From Helicostylum pulchrum (taxonomy: Eukaryota; Mucoromycota; Mucoromycetes; Mucorales; Mucoraceae): 64,000 nucleotides of DNA. How positions within the stretch are numbered: position 1 is the stretch's first letter; every line of letters begins with the position of its first letter. Location of the stretch: assembly GCA_025677825.1 (NCBI GenBank), contig JAIXMO010000019.1, positions 186,001 through 250,000 of the forward strand. Direction: 5' to 3'. A program made the translations under genes and the position numbers. This document shows, one piece after another, positions 34,142-45,052 of this stretch. The notes under the pieces are model-generated. The model did no database searches. It was not told the DNA's origin and worked only from the letters and a program-made list of their open reading frames with translations.

Positions 34142-34824
34142 CTACTTCTTCTTGGAGACACCGACGACACGTCCACGACGACCGGTAGTCTTGGTGTGTT
34201 GACCACGAACACGGATACCCCAGTAATGACGGAGACCACGATGAGCACGGATCTTCTTCAAACGTTCAAGATCATCACGGTACTTGGTGTCAAGAACGTT
34301 AGAGATGACTTGAGAAGACTTACCGTCAACAATATCCTTTTGTCTGTTAAGGAACCAGTTAGGGATCTTGTATTGAGCGGGGTTTTGGAGAATGGTGACA
34401 ATACGTTCCAACTCTTCGGAGGAAAGCTCACCAGCTCTCTTGTTGAGATCAATATCAGCCTTCTTACAGGCAATGTTGGCAAAACGACGACCAACACCCT
34501 TAACGGAAGTCAAGGCAATTTGAATCTTGACACGACCGTCAACGTTAGTGTTGAGAAGACGAATAATGTGCTGGAACTATAAGTTTTTTTTTTGGGAATG
34601 ATGTTAGTATTTTTGTGATGCTGTGTTTTTTTTTTTGTTTCTCATACATGGTTTCTTTCGGGGACGACGAGAGACTACAAGTAAAATAATAAAAAATTGA
34701 GTTAGTATTTCTTTTGATGCAAAAAAAAATCCATCCATCTAGTCCTCTTTTTTTTTATTTCATTCTTTTTTTATTGATTTGTTTGAATCCTCTTATTATT
34801 TAATCTATTTCAAAAACATACCAT
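34142..34824 (-). CDS. 40S ribosomal protein S18 (uS13)
   Basis: Structural protein of the small ribosomal subunit head. Three exons on the minus strand: 34824-34822 (only the ATG), 34674-34648 (27 nt) and 34576-34142, together 154 residues. The first junction is ATG|GTATGT and the intron before exon 2 carries a perfect TACTAAC branch site and a TTGTAG acceptor. Exon 2 encodes SLVVPERNH, exon 3 [14 protein letters not shown], then the S13 signature [24 protein letters not shown] and a KKK end. An exon consisting of the start codon alone is also known from human RPS18. Divergent from the mS38 gene, 280 bp apart. Confidence 0.95.
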
Positions 34825-35104
34825 GGCTATGGAGATTGCAACGAAAAAGGAGGACCTTACACTATGCACTGCAAATGGACCTTATTGCCAACAAATTTTG
34901 TTTCTCAAAAAAAAAATTGGCGATTTGCAAACTGCGAACCGAACATGTTCGGTCCGGAAATAAAACGTTAAAATGTGGAGGGGGGGACCCAGGGAAAGGG
35001 TGGCTTTGCCACACTGAATAATTTAACCAGAATGGAAAAAGAGATCCCCTCAAAAGGGGGGCCATACTTACTTTTTTTTTTTTTTTTTTTAAATACACAT
35101 AATC
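34825..35104. promoter_or_regulatory. Shared upstream region of RPS18 and mS38
   Basis: These 280 bp separate the start codons of a cytosolic and a mitochondrial ribosomal protein gene. They include G-runs (GGAGGGGGGACCCAGGGAAAGGG near 34977-34999) and a T18 tract at 35071-35090. No named factor site recognised. Confidence 0.4.
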
Positions 35105-35564
35105 ATGTTGACAGCACAATTATTTGGACGTTTATTAACGGCCACGACACGTACATGTCAATTAACAACAAAGCGTTTCGCTTCTACTTCTTCCATGTTC
35201 CAAACCACTGATAAGTTTATGCTTGACAAGGCTATTCTTCAATATACTCGTAAATATTTCGGACGCACACTGTTTTTGTTGTTGTTGCTGGGATAAATGA
35301 CCTAACCTACTATTATTATTTTTGAATGTAGCTTTAAAAGAAACTGCATCCACCGCTAGTGTGTCTCAATATATTTCTCGTCTTCGCCCTTTCAACGCTC
35401 CTAGCGTTCCACAACCCAACATGACTACACCACCCGTCAACAAGGTAGTTGAAGAACTCGAGTTAACTAGTGTACTTAGAAAGCGTCGTTTGAAGATGAA
35501 CAAGCATAAGCACAAGAAGTTGATGAAGAGAACTCGTGCTTTAAGAAAGAAGTTGGGTAAATAG
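35105..35564 (+). CDS. Mitochondrial small-subunit ribosomal protein mS38 (Cox24/AURKAIP1 domain)
   Basis: Two exons, 35105-35249 and 35332-35564, give 125 residues. The N-terminus (MLTAQLFGRLLTATTRTCQLTTKRFAS) is an Arg/Thr-rich mitochondrial targeting sequence. The last 32 residues (SVLRKRRLKMNKHKHKKLMK and RTRALRKKLGK) are the very basic conserved tail of the mS38/Cox24 family, which lines the decoding region of the mitoribosome. In yeast, loss of Cox24/Qri5 affects COX1 expression. Confidence 0.92.
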
Positions 35565-35755
35565 ACGAATTCGATTTTTTTTTTACCTCAGGCAACCCAC
35601 TATATACTAGACCTTTTCGTTTTACTTTTTTTATCATTAAAATCAAAAGAAGAAAAATTACGTTTATTATCAATGTACCATATTAAAAAAACTCACACAC
35701 AAACACACAAAAAAAGAGTGTTTTTTTTTGCTATAAAAGGGGGAGAGAGGGTATG

Positions 35756-37803
35756 TTAAGATTGATAAGCAATAGGTTCAGGTAAAGTAAATGGATGTGC
35801 TTCTGTGTTGAATACATAGTCATTTAAAGAAATGCAGTCCTTGTCTGTAAATGTAAGATAGAGATATTTAAGGGTTTCTGCGAAAAAGAAACTAGATTGA
35901 AAAGTCAGCATTAAAGTAAAAAAAAAAAAAATGCATTTTGTGTGTGCGTGTTTTATATACCTTTCTTGGAAGTTTTCTAGCGTTACTGGTCGTTTATCGA
36001 CATTTCTTAATCGAGTAAATCCTGCATCAGTACGAATTAACTTGTTGATACTGTCAAACAATTCTTCTGCCATATTCTGGTACTTTGTATCTCCAAGTAA
36101 ACGATAGTAATAAAATATACTCTCGAAAGTTTCTATTATATATATGTTTAGTACACGTAACTATATCTAATGGAGTTCTTTTTTTGTTACCTGGTCTTAA
36201 ATCGTAAATGGAGTTACCGACATAGAAGGAGCGATTGACTGTTTTCTTGTTCGAAGCTCCTACTCTCTTTTGATGACTTTTCTTTGGTGTCTTACTAGAT
36301 TTCAAACTATTTTCGAATAAGCCGTTCAACTTTGTTTCTAACGCGTCGTCTTGTGGAATCCAGTTCCAGGTTTCTGGCGCGATGGAAGTTTCGGTCTTTA
36401 CCCAAGCTTCAATACAAGAATCATAAAAGGTATCAGCAAACTTGCGGTACTTCGTTCTTTTCGCTTCATCAGTGATTTGAGTGATACCCAGTAAAATGTT
36501 ACCTGGCCAGTAACAGATCTAAAATAATTTATATAAATAAACAACTTCTACATATAAATATAAATAATTCCTTACTAGTTCTTGTGATGTATAATAAACG
36601 GAATTATTTCCAATCATGGCAACATATTTGATATCAGGGTTTTGTGAAGTAGGAGACAACATGTACTCTTCAATACTTTCAACCGAGTTTTGCCAAGTGA
36701 GTTTATGATCTTCATTCTTATCTGTCTGTAAGATGTAATTCTTGATCAAGTATTCGTAGAAACTATCACCACCTCCTGCAATTGTAATTGTACCTAGTGA
36801 TTAAATACATAAGTATATATTGTTTATAGGGTTAAACTTATTTTTCTTTTACTAGCGTCGACGGGAGCAAATGGATTTATGGTCCAACTGGTTGGGAAAA
36901 GACCGGGCATACGAGTAGGATGTTGAATAGCAGCATTTACAAGATCGTTGGCTAATCGTTCGTATTTAGGGTCGCCGGTAACTTGAGATAAACGAGTGAA
37001 TTCCATAGTATAAGTTCCGAATTCAGCGAGATTAATTGTTCTACCAGATTCAGGTCGATCACTATAAACAACTTTTTTTTTAGCAGTTTCTTAGAAGAAG
37101 AAAAAATCAACACAATATATTTACGTTTTAAAGTTCATATAAGTTAAAGGAACCATAAGATCAGAACCTAACGAGGTGGTTTGAACAAATAACGGGATAA
37201 GAGTATATTCAGCTACTTCAACCGCTTTCTTCACTAGCATTTTGTTGGGCCGTAAATCGTTTGCAGCAAGTAAACCACCGAGGTATCGAATATTGGTTTC
37301 AAATCCTTTGGATGTTGTATTGGAAAAACTGAAATCGATGTTTTCAATGAACTCTAATGCTTCTTGGTACTCTGTTTCCAGACCCATAATAAGCATTGTA
37401 TCTAACCCATCTACAATACTGGCTAATTTTTTTATTTAAAAAAATGGTTAGTTTTTATACATGTAAAGACTAGTATTAGTATAGACAAACCTCCCCACCC
37501 ATTTCTAAAATAAATATTGTCAGTATATATGTATATGAAACAAAAATTGTAGTTGTATAAAATGTTTTACCTCGAGTCAGAATAGGATTTTGATAATGGC
37601 AAAAGTTCATCGTGACCCCAAGCATATTTCTTATAGGCATTGTAAGCAAACACAAATGCTTCCTTGATTTTGTCAGACTGAGGGTTTGTCGAAGCGCAAG
37701 CGCTAAGAGGGTCTCTATTTGATCTAGTGGCAGCAGCCTCTGATAATTGAAAACAGGTAGCGGCGACCAGTAAAGCACTTGCAGAAAGTCTATTAAATAA
37801 CAT
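35756..37803 (-). CDS. Glycoside hydrolase family 47 alpha-1,2-mannosidase
   Basis: Trims alpha-1,2-mannose from N-glycans in the secretory pathway. Eight minus-strand exons: 37803-37571, 37504-37491 (14 nt), 37422-37125, 37061-36853, 36793-36576, 36518-36191, 36132-35961 and 35891-35756, all in phase, 535 residues. N-terminal signal peptide (LSASALLVAATCFQLSEA). GH47 landmarks in order: AYNAYKKYAWGHDEL, RNGWGASIVDGLDTMLIMGL (formed across the 14-nt exon), GGLLAANDL, NLAEFGTYTMEFTRLSQVTGD, GGGDSFYEYLIKNYIL, RPETFESIFYYYRLLGD, SFFFAETLKYLYL and the catalytic end DYVFNTEAHPF. The length and ordinary signal peptide suggest an ER or Golgi lumen enzyme, or a secreted mannosidase as in Aspergillus, rather than EDEM. 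Confidence 0.95.
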
Positions 37804-39073
37804 TAGGATGATGAAAAAATAAAGTAAATAAAGAAGAACGCAGAAAAGGTCCAGGAAAATATATTTATAGAAGTTAGGGAGGATTCCTGAAATTCGAATG
37901 TTTGTTTAGAAGGCTAATATAAGGGGTGCTGGGAGCGACAAGAAAACGATATAGCAGGAATTGTCTATTCATGCGACGTTCTTTTTTACTCTGAATCAAG
38001 TCATTAAAAGTACGTATTTTGTCTTTTCTGCAAAAAGTCATGTTATAAACTAGAATTACAATTCTTTTGTGTGTAGGTACTTGTTAAGAAATGCTCTCAT
38101 TTCTTTAAATTAAAAAGAAAGATGATCTTTTTTAATATGTGTATATTTGTTTGATCGTACAATAAATATTTATACTGGCCATTATACATATATCTTTTTT
38201 ACCTCCCTGTTTGTTACATCTCTCCTTTTTCTTTTAGCTGGCGAATAGGTATTATATACAGTGTTCGTAAAATACGATATTTTACCGTGGCAAATCTAGA
38301 TGACGCTTTTTAATTTATGCTACTACAACAGATGTACTATGTCATAGAGGTTATAAAAGTGTATGTACTTAATAGCTGTAAAATGACAACATGATTGTAA
38401 TAACATGCGTGCAAATTGTCCGAGGATATGTCACCTTTCTATTACATTAGTGTGCTCAAGTGGTTTCTTAAAGAAAAAAAAAGAGGCAAGGTATACTATA
38501 ATCTATATAACTAGGAGAATATAAAATATAATGAAGTTTCGTTAATGTTGTATGTATGTAGGAGTATACATGCTCAGGAGGATAACGTAATGGCATGTAT
38601 ATTTTTTTCTCCTTTTCTATAGAGCGTTGGGTCTTTTAGTGATACGGCAAGTTCTGATTCACGAATTCCGTTTATCGCCAGTCACTTGTTTTTTTCGTTA
38701 GCAAAAAGGAGGTTTTAATTCAGTTATAAAAAAAGTTTATTAAATTCTTTTCTTTCTTGTCGTTATATTAATGTAAAAGGTGAGGGGTTTTTTTATATTG
38801 TATTACACCAAAACCAGATAGTTTCAAGGTCGATGTATTCGCACAGACTTTTTTGTAAAACAAGCGAAAAAAGAAAAGCTTCCGTCATCAACAATGTTGA
38901 ACATCCGATATTTTCTTTAAAAGAAGCAGGGAAGGACTTTTAATTGACGGAAGAAAAAAAAAAAAGAAAACAATAAAACACACCTTCCAATCCTTTTGTT
39001 TTTTCGCTAGGAAAAAAAAGTCATCCTTTTTCAACAATTCAATACTTACATTAGCGAATTGGCGGAAACAAAA
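37804..39073. other. Gene-free stretch
   Basis: Nothing coding recognised in about 1.27 kb. An imperfect palindrome (GTAAAATACGATATTTTAC) lies near 38267-38285. The last 200 bp before 39074 hold A- and T-runs. Confidence 0.5.
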
Positions 39074-39328
39074 ATGTGGACAAAAGTTCGACACCTTAAT
39101 CACTCTCAAAAGCAACAAATTACCTCCAATTTATTTGTAGCTGTTGCGGTTGGAGCTGTTCTTACAGTGGCTGGACCAACTTTATTACCCTGTCCAGCTT
39201 ACGATCAAAACGATAGATCTGCGTTTTTAGAAGATGAAGAGAAACAAAAGTCATCTGCCAATCTTAAAAAGAAGGTGATCATCGTCAAGAGAAGAAAAGA
39301 TACCACGAAAGAAGTCGAACAAAAATGA
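39074..39328 (+). CDS. Small single-span membrane protein of unknown function (84 aa)
   Basis: Single exon with ATG in context ACAAAAATGTGG. A polar N-terminus (KVRHLNHSQKQQI) precedes one hydrophobic segment at about residues 20-40 (LFVAVAVGAVLTVAGPTLLPCPA), then a charged C-terminus with KKKVIIVKRRK. The TLLPCPA end of the span is probably functional because of its Cys-Pro pattern. The size and layout resemble small fungal mitochondrial inner membrane or assembly factors, but I cannot name a family. Confidence 0.6.
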   Translation: MWTKVRHLNHSQKQQITSNLFVAVAVGAVLTVAGPTLLPCPAYDQNDRSAFLEDEEKQKSSANLKKKVIIVKRRKDTTKEVEQK

Positions 39329-39551
39329 TTTATAAACAAAAAAGTCCCTTTCATAATTTGTAAATAGAAATAATACATTACACTTTTTTTTTTTTTTTAA
39401 AAAGAAAAGAAATAAAGATAGTCTCACTACAGACACCCCTCATTTATGAAACATTTTCATGACATAAATAACCAGCTGATTGATAGACTTTGTTCCTTTT
39501 TTTTTCTTTTTTTTTTTTTTCGTTAAGCCGTTTTTTTTTCTTTGTAAAATA

Positions 39552-40648
39552 ATGAAACTCTTTGTTCCTTTACTCGCCCTTGTAGGATTATCTTCTACGC
39601 AACAGTTTATAAATGCAAATCAACCAACAGACTTGTTAACTGTACCTGAATATTGTAGCCGTAAGTTTTTTTATATATGTGTATCGTGATTATCGGTTTA
39701 GTTAAAATAAAGAAATAAATCCGTAGCTTCTACGCTATCGTGTCACTGGTCCGGTGCTGTTGATTCTTGTTGCTCACCAAAGTATGGTTTAGTTGTACTT
39801 GCTCTTCAATGGACTCCTGGTTATGGTCCTAACGATGAATTTACTATTCACGGTTTATGGCCCGATACTTGGTAAAAAGATAAAGAGAGAAAAAAAGGTT
39901 TATGTTTCAACATGTTAAATATAATTTTTTTAGTTCGGGTCGTATGGCACCTAGTCGTGGTTGTGACAATAGTAGAAACACTAACCAAGTAGCAAGTATT
40001 GTTCGTAGTATGAACTCTACCATTTATAGCCGCATGAATACATTCTGGCCAAGTAACAAAGGTGATAACAATTGGTACGTTTTTTTTTAGTTAATTCCTG
40101 CGTTATCTCTTTAATTTCACTGGTCCTGATTTTCCCGTCGTCGTTAGGTTTTGGTCACATGAATGGACCAAGCATGGCACGTGTGTAAGTACACTCCGTC
40201 CAACTTGTTATGGCCCAACTTATAAAAAGTATCAAGATGTTATAGAATACTTTGAGGTATATACACATACGAAAAATATTTTTTTTATTGTTCTTTTCTT
40301 ATACTTATGGCGTAAATATTAGCAAGTACTTGATCTTCGTGATAAGTTTGATCTTTTTGGTGCATTAAAGTAAAAAAAAAATATATAGAGTAATTAAAAA
40401 AGTGTTGGTATTGATTTGTTTGTTTTAATAGTTTAAACGGTGTTTCACCTGGACGTTACTATAATGTACAAACAATACGAGATGCATTCAAGGCTGCTTA
40501 TAACGCAAATGTAAAACTTGATTGTCTCGGTAATCAATTATCTGAAGTCTCACTCAATTTTTATGTTCGTGGTCGTAAGAACTATGAAATTACAAATGTC
40601 CTTCGACCTGGTAATTGTCGTGGTGCTGTCTTTTATCCCAAGAAGTAA
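39552..40648 (+). CDS. Secreted ribonuclease T2 family, RNase Rh-like
   Basis: Base-nonspecific secreted acid ribonuclease. Six exons (39552-39660, 39727-39871, 39934-40074, 40148-40256, 40323-40369, 40432-40648) give 255 residues. Signal peptide [20 protein letters not shown]. Active-site region I is [10 protein letters not shown] and region II is [12 protein letters not shown], with all three catalytic His. The Cys pattern (SCHWS...[38 protein letters not shown]) and wording such as [25 protein letters not shown] and [12 protein letters not shown] match Rhizopus RNase Rh closely. Function in nutrient scavenging or defence is inferred from the family. Confidence 0.96.
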
Positions 40649-40907
40649 TACCACCTCTGAAAATAGTCACACCGTAAATAAATAAATAAATAAATAAAAT
40701 ATTCTCTTCGTGTTCATTCGATGCTGTTTGATAGGTGGCTAAATATATAAGCGTACACATCTATTGGCCTAGTTTCTTCAAAAAGTGATCTGGAGCCAAT
40801 CACTGCTTGAAAAAAAAGTTACACAAGCGTAATAATTCAGTTACAAACAAAAAAAGTTTACTGTAGTTTATTTAATTGTCTTTAAAAAAAAGAGAAAGAA
40901 ATATATA

Positions 40908-41687
40908 TTAAAAAGAATTTCGCTCTGTAATGCGCACAATAAAATAATTTACATCTGGAGTATAAAATCCCAAACAGCAGTTAGCAAAAGCGAACAATAA
41001 ACTAAGAATACTACATAATCGAATGAAAAGGTACGAACCGTCCAATGAAATAGCTGTCAAAAGGGCCAAAAGCCCTTTAAGCTTCTTCATACGATAATTC
41101 TGGTTGTGTGTGATGGTTCGCGCAAAGTTGGTAATGGCAGGACTTCTTTCACCTCGTGGCACAATTTCAGTTTCAAGCATTTCGAAAAAGTTGGGTGGAA
41201 TAGTAATGTAGTTTAACGAGTAACCTTCAATCTCTATAGGAGCCGCAGCGGCTACTTCACCAGCACGTTCAGCACGCGGTCCTTCTTTAGGGCGACCTAA
41301 TGTGTCAGGGTTTCTTGGTTGTCCGTCTCTGGGCACGTTGTTACCTCCCGGCGGTGCATTACCTCCAGGTGGGTTACCGCCAGGTGGATTAACTACTGGT
41401 GTAATAATTGCGGCTGCAGTTCTTATGCGTGTGCCAACTCTGGTGGTTTGACTAGTTTCAGGTTGATTTGCTACGGGTGGTTCTGATGCAGGTACGTTGG
41501 CTCTGGTGCCCCTGTTTATCACCAGACAATTAGGGTATCGAGCTCTGTGCTCTTCAGCTTCGCCATCATTTGGAAATGCTCTTCTGCAAATAGAGCATGC
41601 GTCTATTATAACAGTTAAATAAAAAAAGTAAATTGTATTTTACAAAAAAATAAAAAATATATACGTACTGTTTGGTATCGTTTCCAT
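40908..41687 (-). CDS. Zinc-finger membrane protein of unknown function (237 aa)
   Basis: Two exons on the minus strand, 41687-41669 (19 nt) and 41602-40908. The join creates METIPNNACSICRRAFPNDG followed by EAEEHRARYPNC: a Cys-x2-Cys...His...Cys arrangement that suggests a small C2HC zinc finger at residues 8-32. Then comes a disordered Pro/Gly/Asn linker (NPPGGNPPGGNAPPGGN), a middle part with a conserved look (YITIPPNFFEMLETEIVPRGE) and two hydrophobic segments near the C-terminus (LLALLTAISLDGSYLFIRLC; SILSLLFAFANCCLGFYTP). The protein is thus probably membrane-anchored with the finger in the cytosol. It stands next to the WWE array but 0.8 kb away from its first member, on the same strand. 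A TATA-like element is at 41750-41758. Confidence 0.7.
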
Positions 41688-41759
41688 ATTTTAGTTTGAT
41701 ATAGAATAATGTTTTTTTTAGAGAGAGAGAGAAAAAACCCGGGCCTCCTTTTTATATTG

Positions 41760-42227
41760 AATAATAAAAATTATATTTATTATTACAAGTAAAAAAAAGA
41801 AAAAGAAAAAAAAAGATACATATTTAAAGGCAATAACAATAACATCTCGCTGGATTTAGAGTATAATTAAATTTTTCTTGTACAGTATCTTTGTCTTTTT
41901 TTTTTTTTTTACAGAAGATGGTATTTATAAACCTTTCACGTGAGATGATTGGTTTAATGATGCAGAAAAAAACTACGCATATCACTAAATTAAATAAAAA
42001 GTAGAAGGCTTTATTTAGAAAATATATACGTGTACAAAAAAAAAAAAAAAAAAATGGGATCTTGTATTCTATACAATGTATTTAATAACATTATCAAAAT
42101 ATTATTGGGTAATATATATTATGTACGGGGAGAAGTTTAAAGGGGGTGAGATTTGAAAATACATATGCTATACTGATGTATATACAAAAATAATAATATA
42201 CATTTTGAGTTATTAAACCCAAATCGA
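41760..42227. other. Intergenic stretch upstream of the zinc-finger gene, downstream of WWE-A
   Basis: AT-rich DNA with A- and T-runs (for example T15 near 41897 and A18 near 42035). No gene seen. Confidence 0.5.
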
Positions 42228-42437
42228 TTATGCTCTACGACGAGCAATAGTGTAAGCCATTCCGTTGCAAATAAGAGACATTTGATCAATATCTACATAG
42301 ACAGGGCTATGGAACAGTTGGCATTGAATCCAGCTGGAAGCATTATGGCACCATAAACTTTCAATATGTTTTTGTGCTGCCGTATCAAGAGCGACCCAAG
42401 CAGAGCCGTTAGCGTAAACCCATTGAACAGAACCCAT
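42228..42437 (-). CDS. WWE-A: stand-alone WWE-like domain protein (69 aa)
   Basis: Intronless. The whole protein is one domain: W6 in QWVYANGS, W14 in AWVALD, IE at 25-26, W29, VYVDIDQM at 46-53, and Y62-x-I-A-R66 at the end. This order, W...W...IE...VD-x-x-M...Y/R-x-I-R, fits the WWE domain, which in PARPs, Deltex, RNF146 and HUWE1 binds ADP-ribose units (iso-ADP-ribose in RNF146). Here it is stand-alone, with no catalytic or targeting part and no signal peptide. About 44 of 69 residues are identical to WWE-C by eye, with no gaps. A TATA box (TATAAATAG, minus strand 42552-42544) lies about 110 bp upstream. The WWE assignment is from pattern, not from a profile search. Confidence 0.8.
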   Translation of the reverse strand: MGSVQWVYANGSAWVALDTAAQKHIESLWCHNASSWIQCQLFHSPVYVDIDQMSLICNGMAYTIARRRA

Positions 42438-44765
42438 TGTTTTATATAATTGATTGTTTAATTGAGACTTTGTATTTAAGAGAGTAAGTTAAATTGAGAC
42501 TTGTATTAGTTAATTAAAATAAATGTAAGGGGGAGTCTCTTCTCTATTTATACTTGACAGATTTACAGTTTGCTCTCTTCCATCTATTTTTAATAAAAAT
42601 TACAGGTTTCTTTTTAAAGTAACTGGATTGCTTAGTTGGGAGACCTATTGTTCTTTCCACAGTCTTTGATCACTCCGCAGTGTTAATTTGATATATTTGA
42701 GCCCTTTTGTACCACATATAACCCACAATAAAAGGAAATAATAAAGTTAATTCATTGCAGTCACCTGGGGGATATGGATTTTTACGCCTCAAACAAGTTT
42801 TTTTTATATTAGAATTAGAATTGTATACATCTTTTTTTTTTTACATGTATAAAATAAAATTCATTGAAAGAAAATACCGGGGGGGGGGGTTATTAAATAT
42901 GTAATTTAGTTTGTAAACACTGTATAAAAAAAATATTGAAGCGTGTAACGTAGCATAAATTTTTGTATCTCACGAAATGGCGAGCATGTAAATCTCATAT
43001 TTATTTTTAGCATTCTATCATATAGTTGTGTGGGTGTGGCTAGTTGGAGGGCGTATACCCTGTACCCAAAAAAAGGTATTAATAATCAATTCAAACCGTT
43101 ACTAATCTCTCAGCATTCCGATCCGTGCGTAGTCAATTAAGAGATACTATACTTGTTCAAACCAATCATTAACATATTTAATTTTGGATACCTAGCTATG
43201 CTTTATCAAGTAAATTTTTGCACTGCGGTTGTGTTGTGCAAGAATCGAATTACATTGCCTCGTCAGGGTGTCCATTAAATCCAGACTTCTCTCTCTTTGA
43301 AACACACATAACCTATATCGAGAAAGACAGCTATTTCAAGATCTTGATACTACCGTTTTTTTTTAAATAATGATCGATTAGGTAAGTGGATCATAGAGAA
43401 TATACATCCAATCAAAGTTTCGATTTTTTTTTTAAAAAAAAGGGTACAAGCCAGTTAAAGAGGCGCGAAACATAGCTTGCCGCGTGGCTGTGTGAACATG
43501 TAGTGCAACAATACCTTGAATTATACGATTCTATTCTTACGGTACTTTTGAGTTTGTCGCGTCATCTTGCCATTCTAGAATATGAGGCGCATTAAAACCT
43601 GACGGATACTGAAGTAGTAGTCAGATGTATTCTTATATCAAGCGTGATCTCTCTTTCAAAGCAATTGGTAAACGATGGGTATTTACTGAGTTGTTTACTT
43701 GTCAAATAAATTTATGTTGTGTGGGTTCTAACTAACGCAGTCATTAATTCTTTTTTCTGCTCTTGTAAATTAGCAGTCTTTTATGAAACCCCTCCTTTAT
43801 GTAACGCGAGATCCCAGTCGTTGGGTCGAGTAATACTACGTAGTTTAAACTTGGAATTGCGCCTAAAAACTTCGCCTAAAAAACAAGTCATGCAATAAAG
43901 AAAATAAAAACAATCATTATACCAATAAAGAAAAACAAAATACATTTTTCTTCAAATATTTTATTTTCAAATGTACTATTATTGCCACTTTCAATAATTA
44001 TATGCATAATTTATATGGAAAAAAAAGGATTGATTGTTACAATTGATACAGACACTTCGTTAAATTACTAAGGCAAAAGCAAATCTATTCAGCCTAAAAC
44101 CTTATATTTTTGTAGGTATCAATGATTTTCAGTGCCTTATAAAGCAATAAATCGCGTGGATCTTTAATCAAAGTTAAAAAACGTATGTTCGAGTTTTACT
44201 AATTATAAATGATGCAGAATGGGCTATGAAAAGGGATTTTTTTTATGATAAGCCAAATCTAATAGTGTAAAACCTTTCCCCTGCTTGATTTTCGCATAAA
44301 AAAAAAGAATAAATCTAATAATATGGAAAAAAAATTATAGTTTGTAGGGGAAACGCGGAGAGAGGATGTAAATAATTTCGTATTGTATTCTAATAGAGAA
44401 TTTACAATTTTCGTGGCAGGAGAGAGATGAAATAAACGTTAGGGTTTTGTCACAACCCTTTTTTTATTGTATTTTTTTAAAGTGCGCTATATTTATCGAT
44501 TCAGTGATAATTACAACAAAAAGTAAAAATAGAACCTTCAATTCTATTTAGGCATGCATGCATATTTGTTCTAAATATTAAAACAAGAATACCAGTTTTG
44601 GTTTCTGCAAATCCCATTTTTTTTATCTATAAACTTGGATTTAAAAGAATGTTCTTGTTTATTCGAAAAAAGAAAAATTTATGTGCTATAGTAACCAAAT
44701 AAAAATAAAAACACAATGATAAAAATACATGGACACTATTATTCCTTTGCAGAAAAAAGCCATGG
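42438..44765. other. Sparse DNA between WWE-A and WWE-B
   Basis: Apart from the TATA box of WWE-A at 42544-42552, no gene is recognised in about 2.3 kb. There is a T10A8 palindrome at 43424-43441 and a G10 run near 42879. Open frames are short and unlike coding sequence. Confidence 0.5.
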
Positions 44766-44960
44766 TCAGACGCGAGCAACAGTATAAGAAGTTCCATCAA
44801 AGATGAGTGACATTGTAAGAATGTCAAAGTAAGCAGTACCTTCCAAGAAACTGCAGGTCATATAAGCGGAACTATTACGGTTCCAAAGACGTTCAATATC
44901 CAACTGAGACAATTGATCCAGTTCAGACCAAGCTCCTCTTGCAGCAATTACCCAAGTCAT
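44766..44960 (-). CDS. WWE-B: stand-alone WWE-like domain protein (64 aa)
   Basis: The shortest member. W3, W11 in AWSELD, IE at 22-23 with W26, FDILTM at 45-50, and Y59-x-V-A-R63 hold the same pattern as WWE-A, with the N-terminal QWVYANG changed to TWVIAARG and a shorter first loop. Intronless. TATAAAAG on the minus strand at 45052-45045 is about 90 bp upstream of the ATG. It is more diverged from A, C and D than they are from each other, yet the spacing of the landmark residues is kept. Confidence 0.75.
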   Translation of the reverse strand: MTWVIAARGAWSELDQLSQLDIERLWNRNSSAYMTCSFLEGTAYFDILTMSLIFDGTSYTVARV

Positions 44961-45052
44961 GATATTAAGCAGTTATTTTCTTGGTTTTTTTTTTAAAAAA
45001 AAAGCTTAAAAAAAAAAAAGGTAAAAATCAATTGAAATTTTATTCTTTTATA

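Noticed and set aside
38267..38285. Palindrome GTAAAATACGATATTTTAC as a transposon tip or regulatory site
   Set aside because: Only a 7-bp stem, isolated, with no partner repeat nearby; expected by chance in AT-rich DNA.
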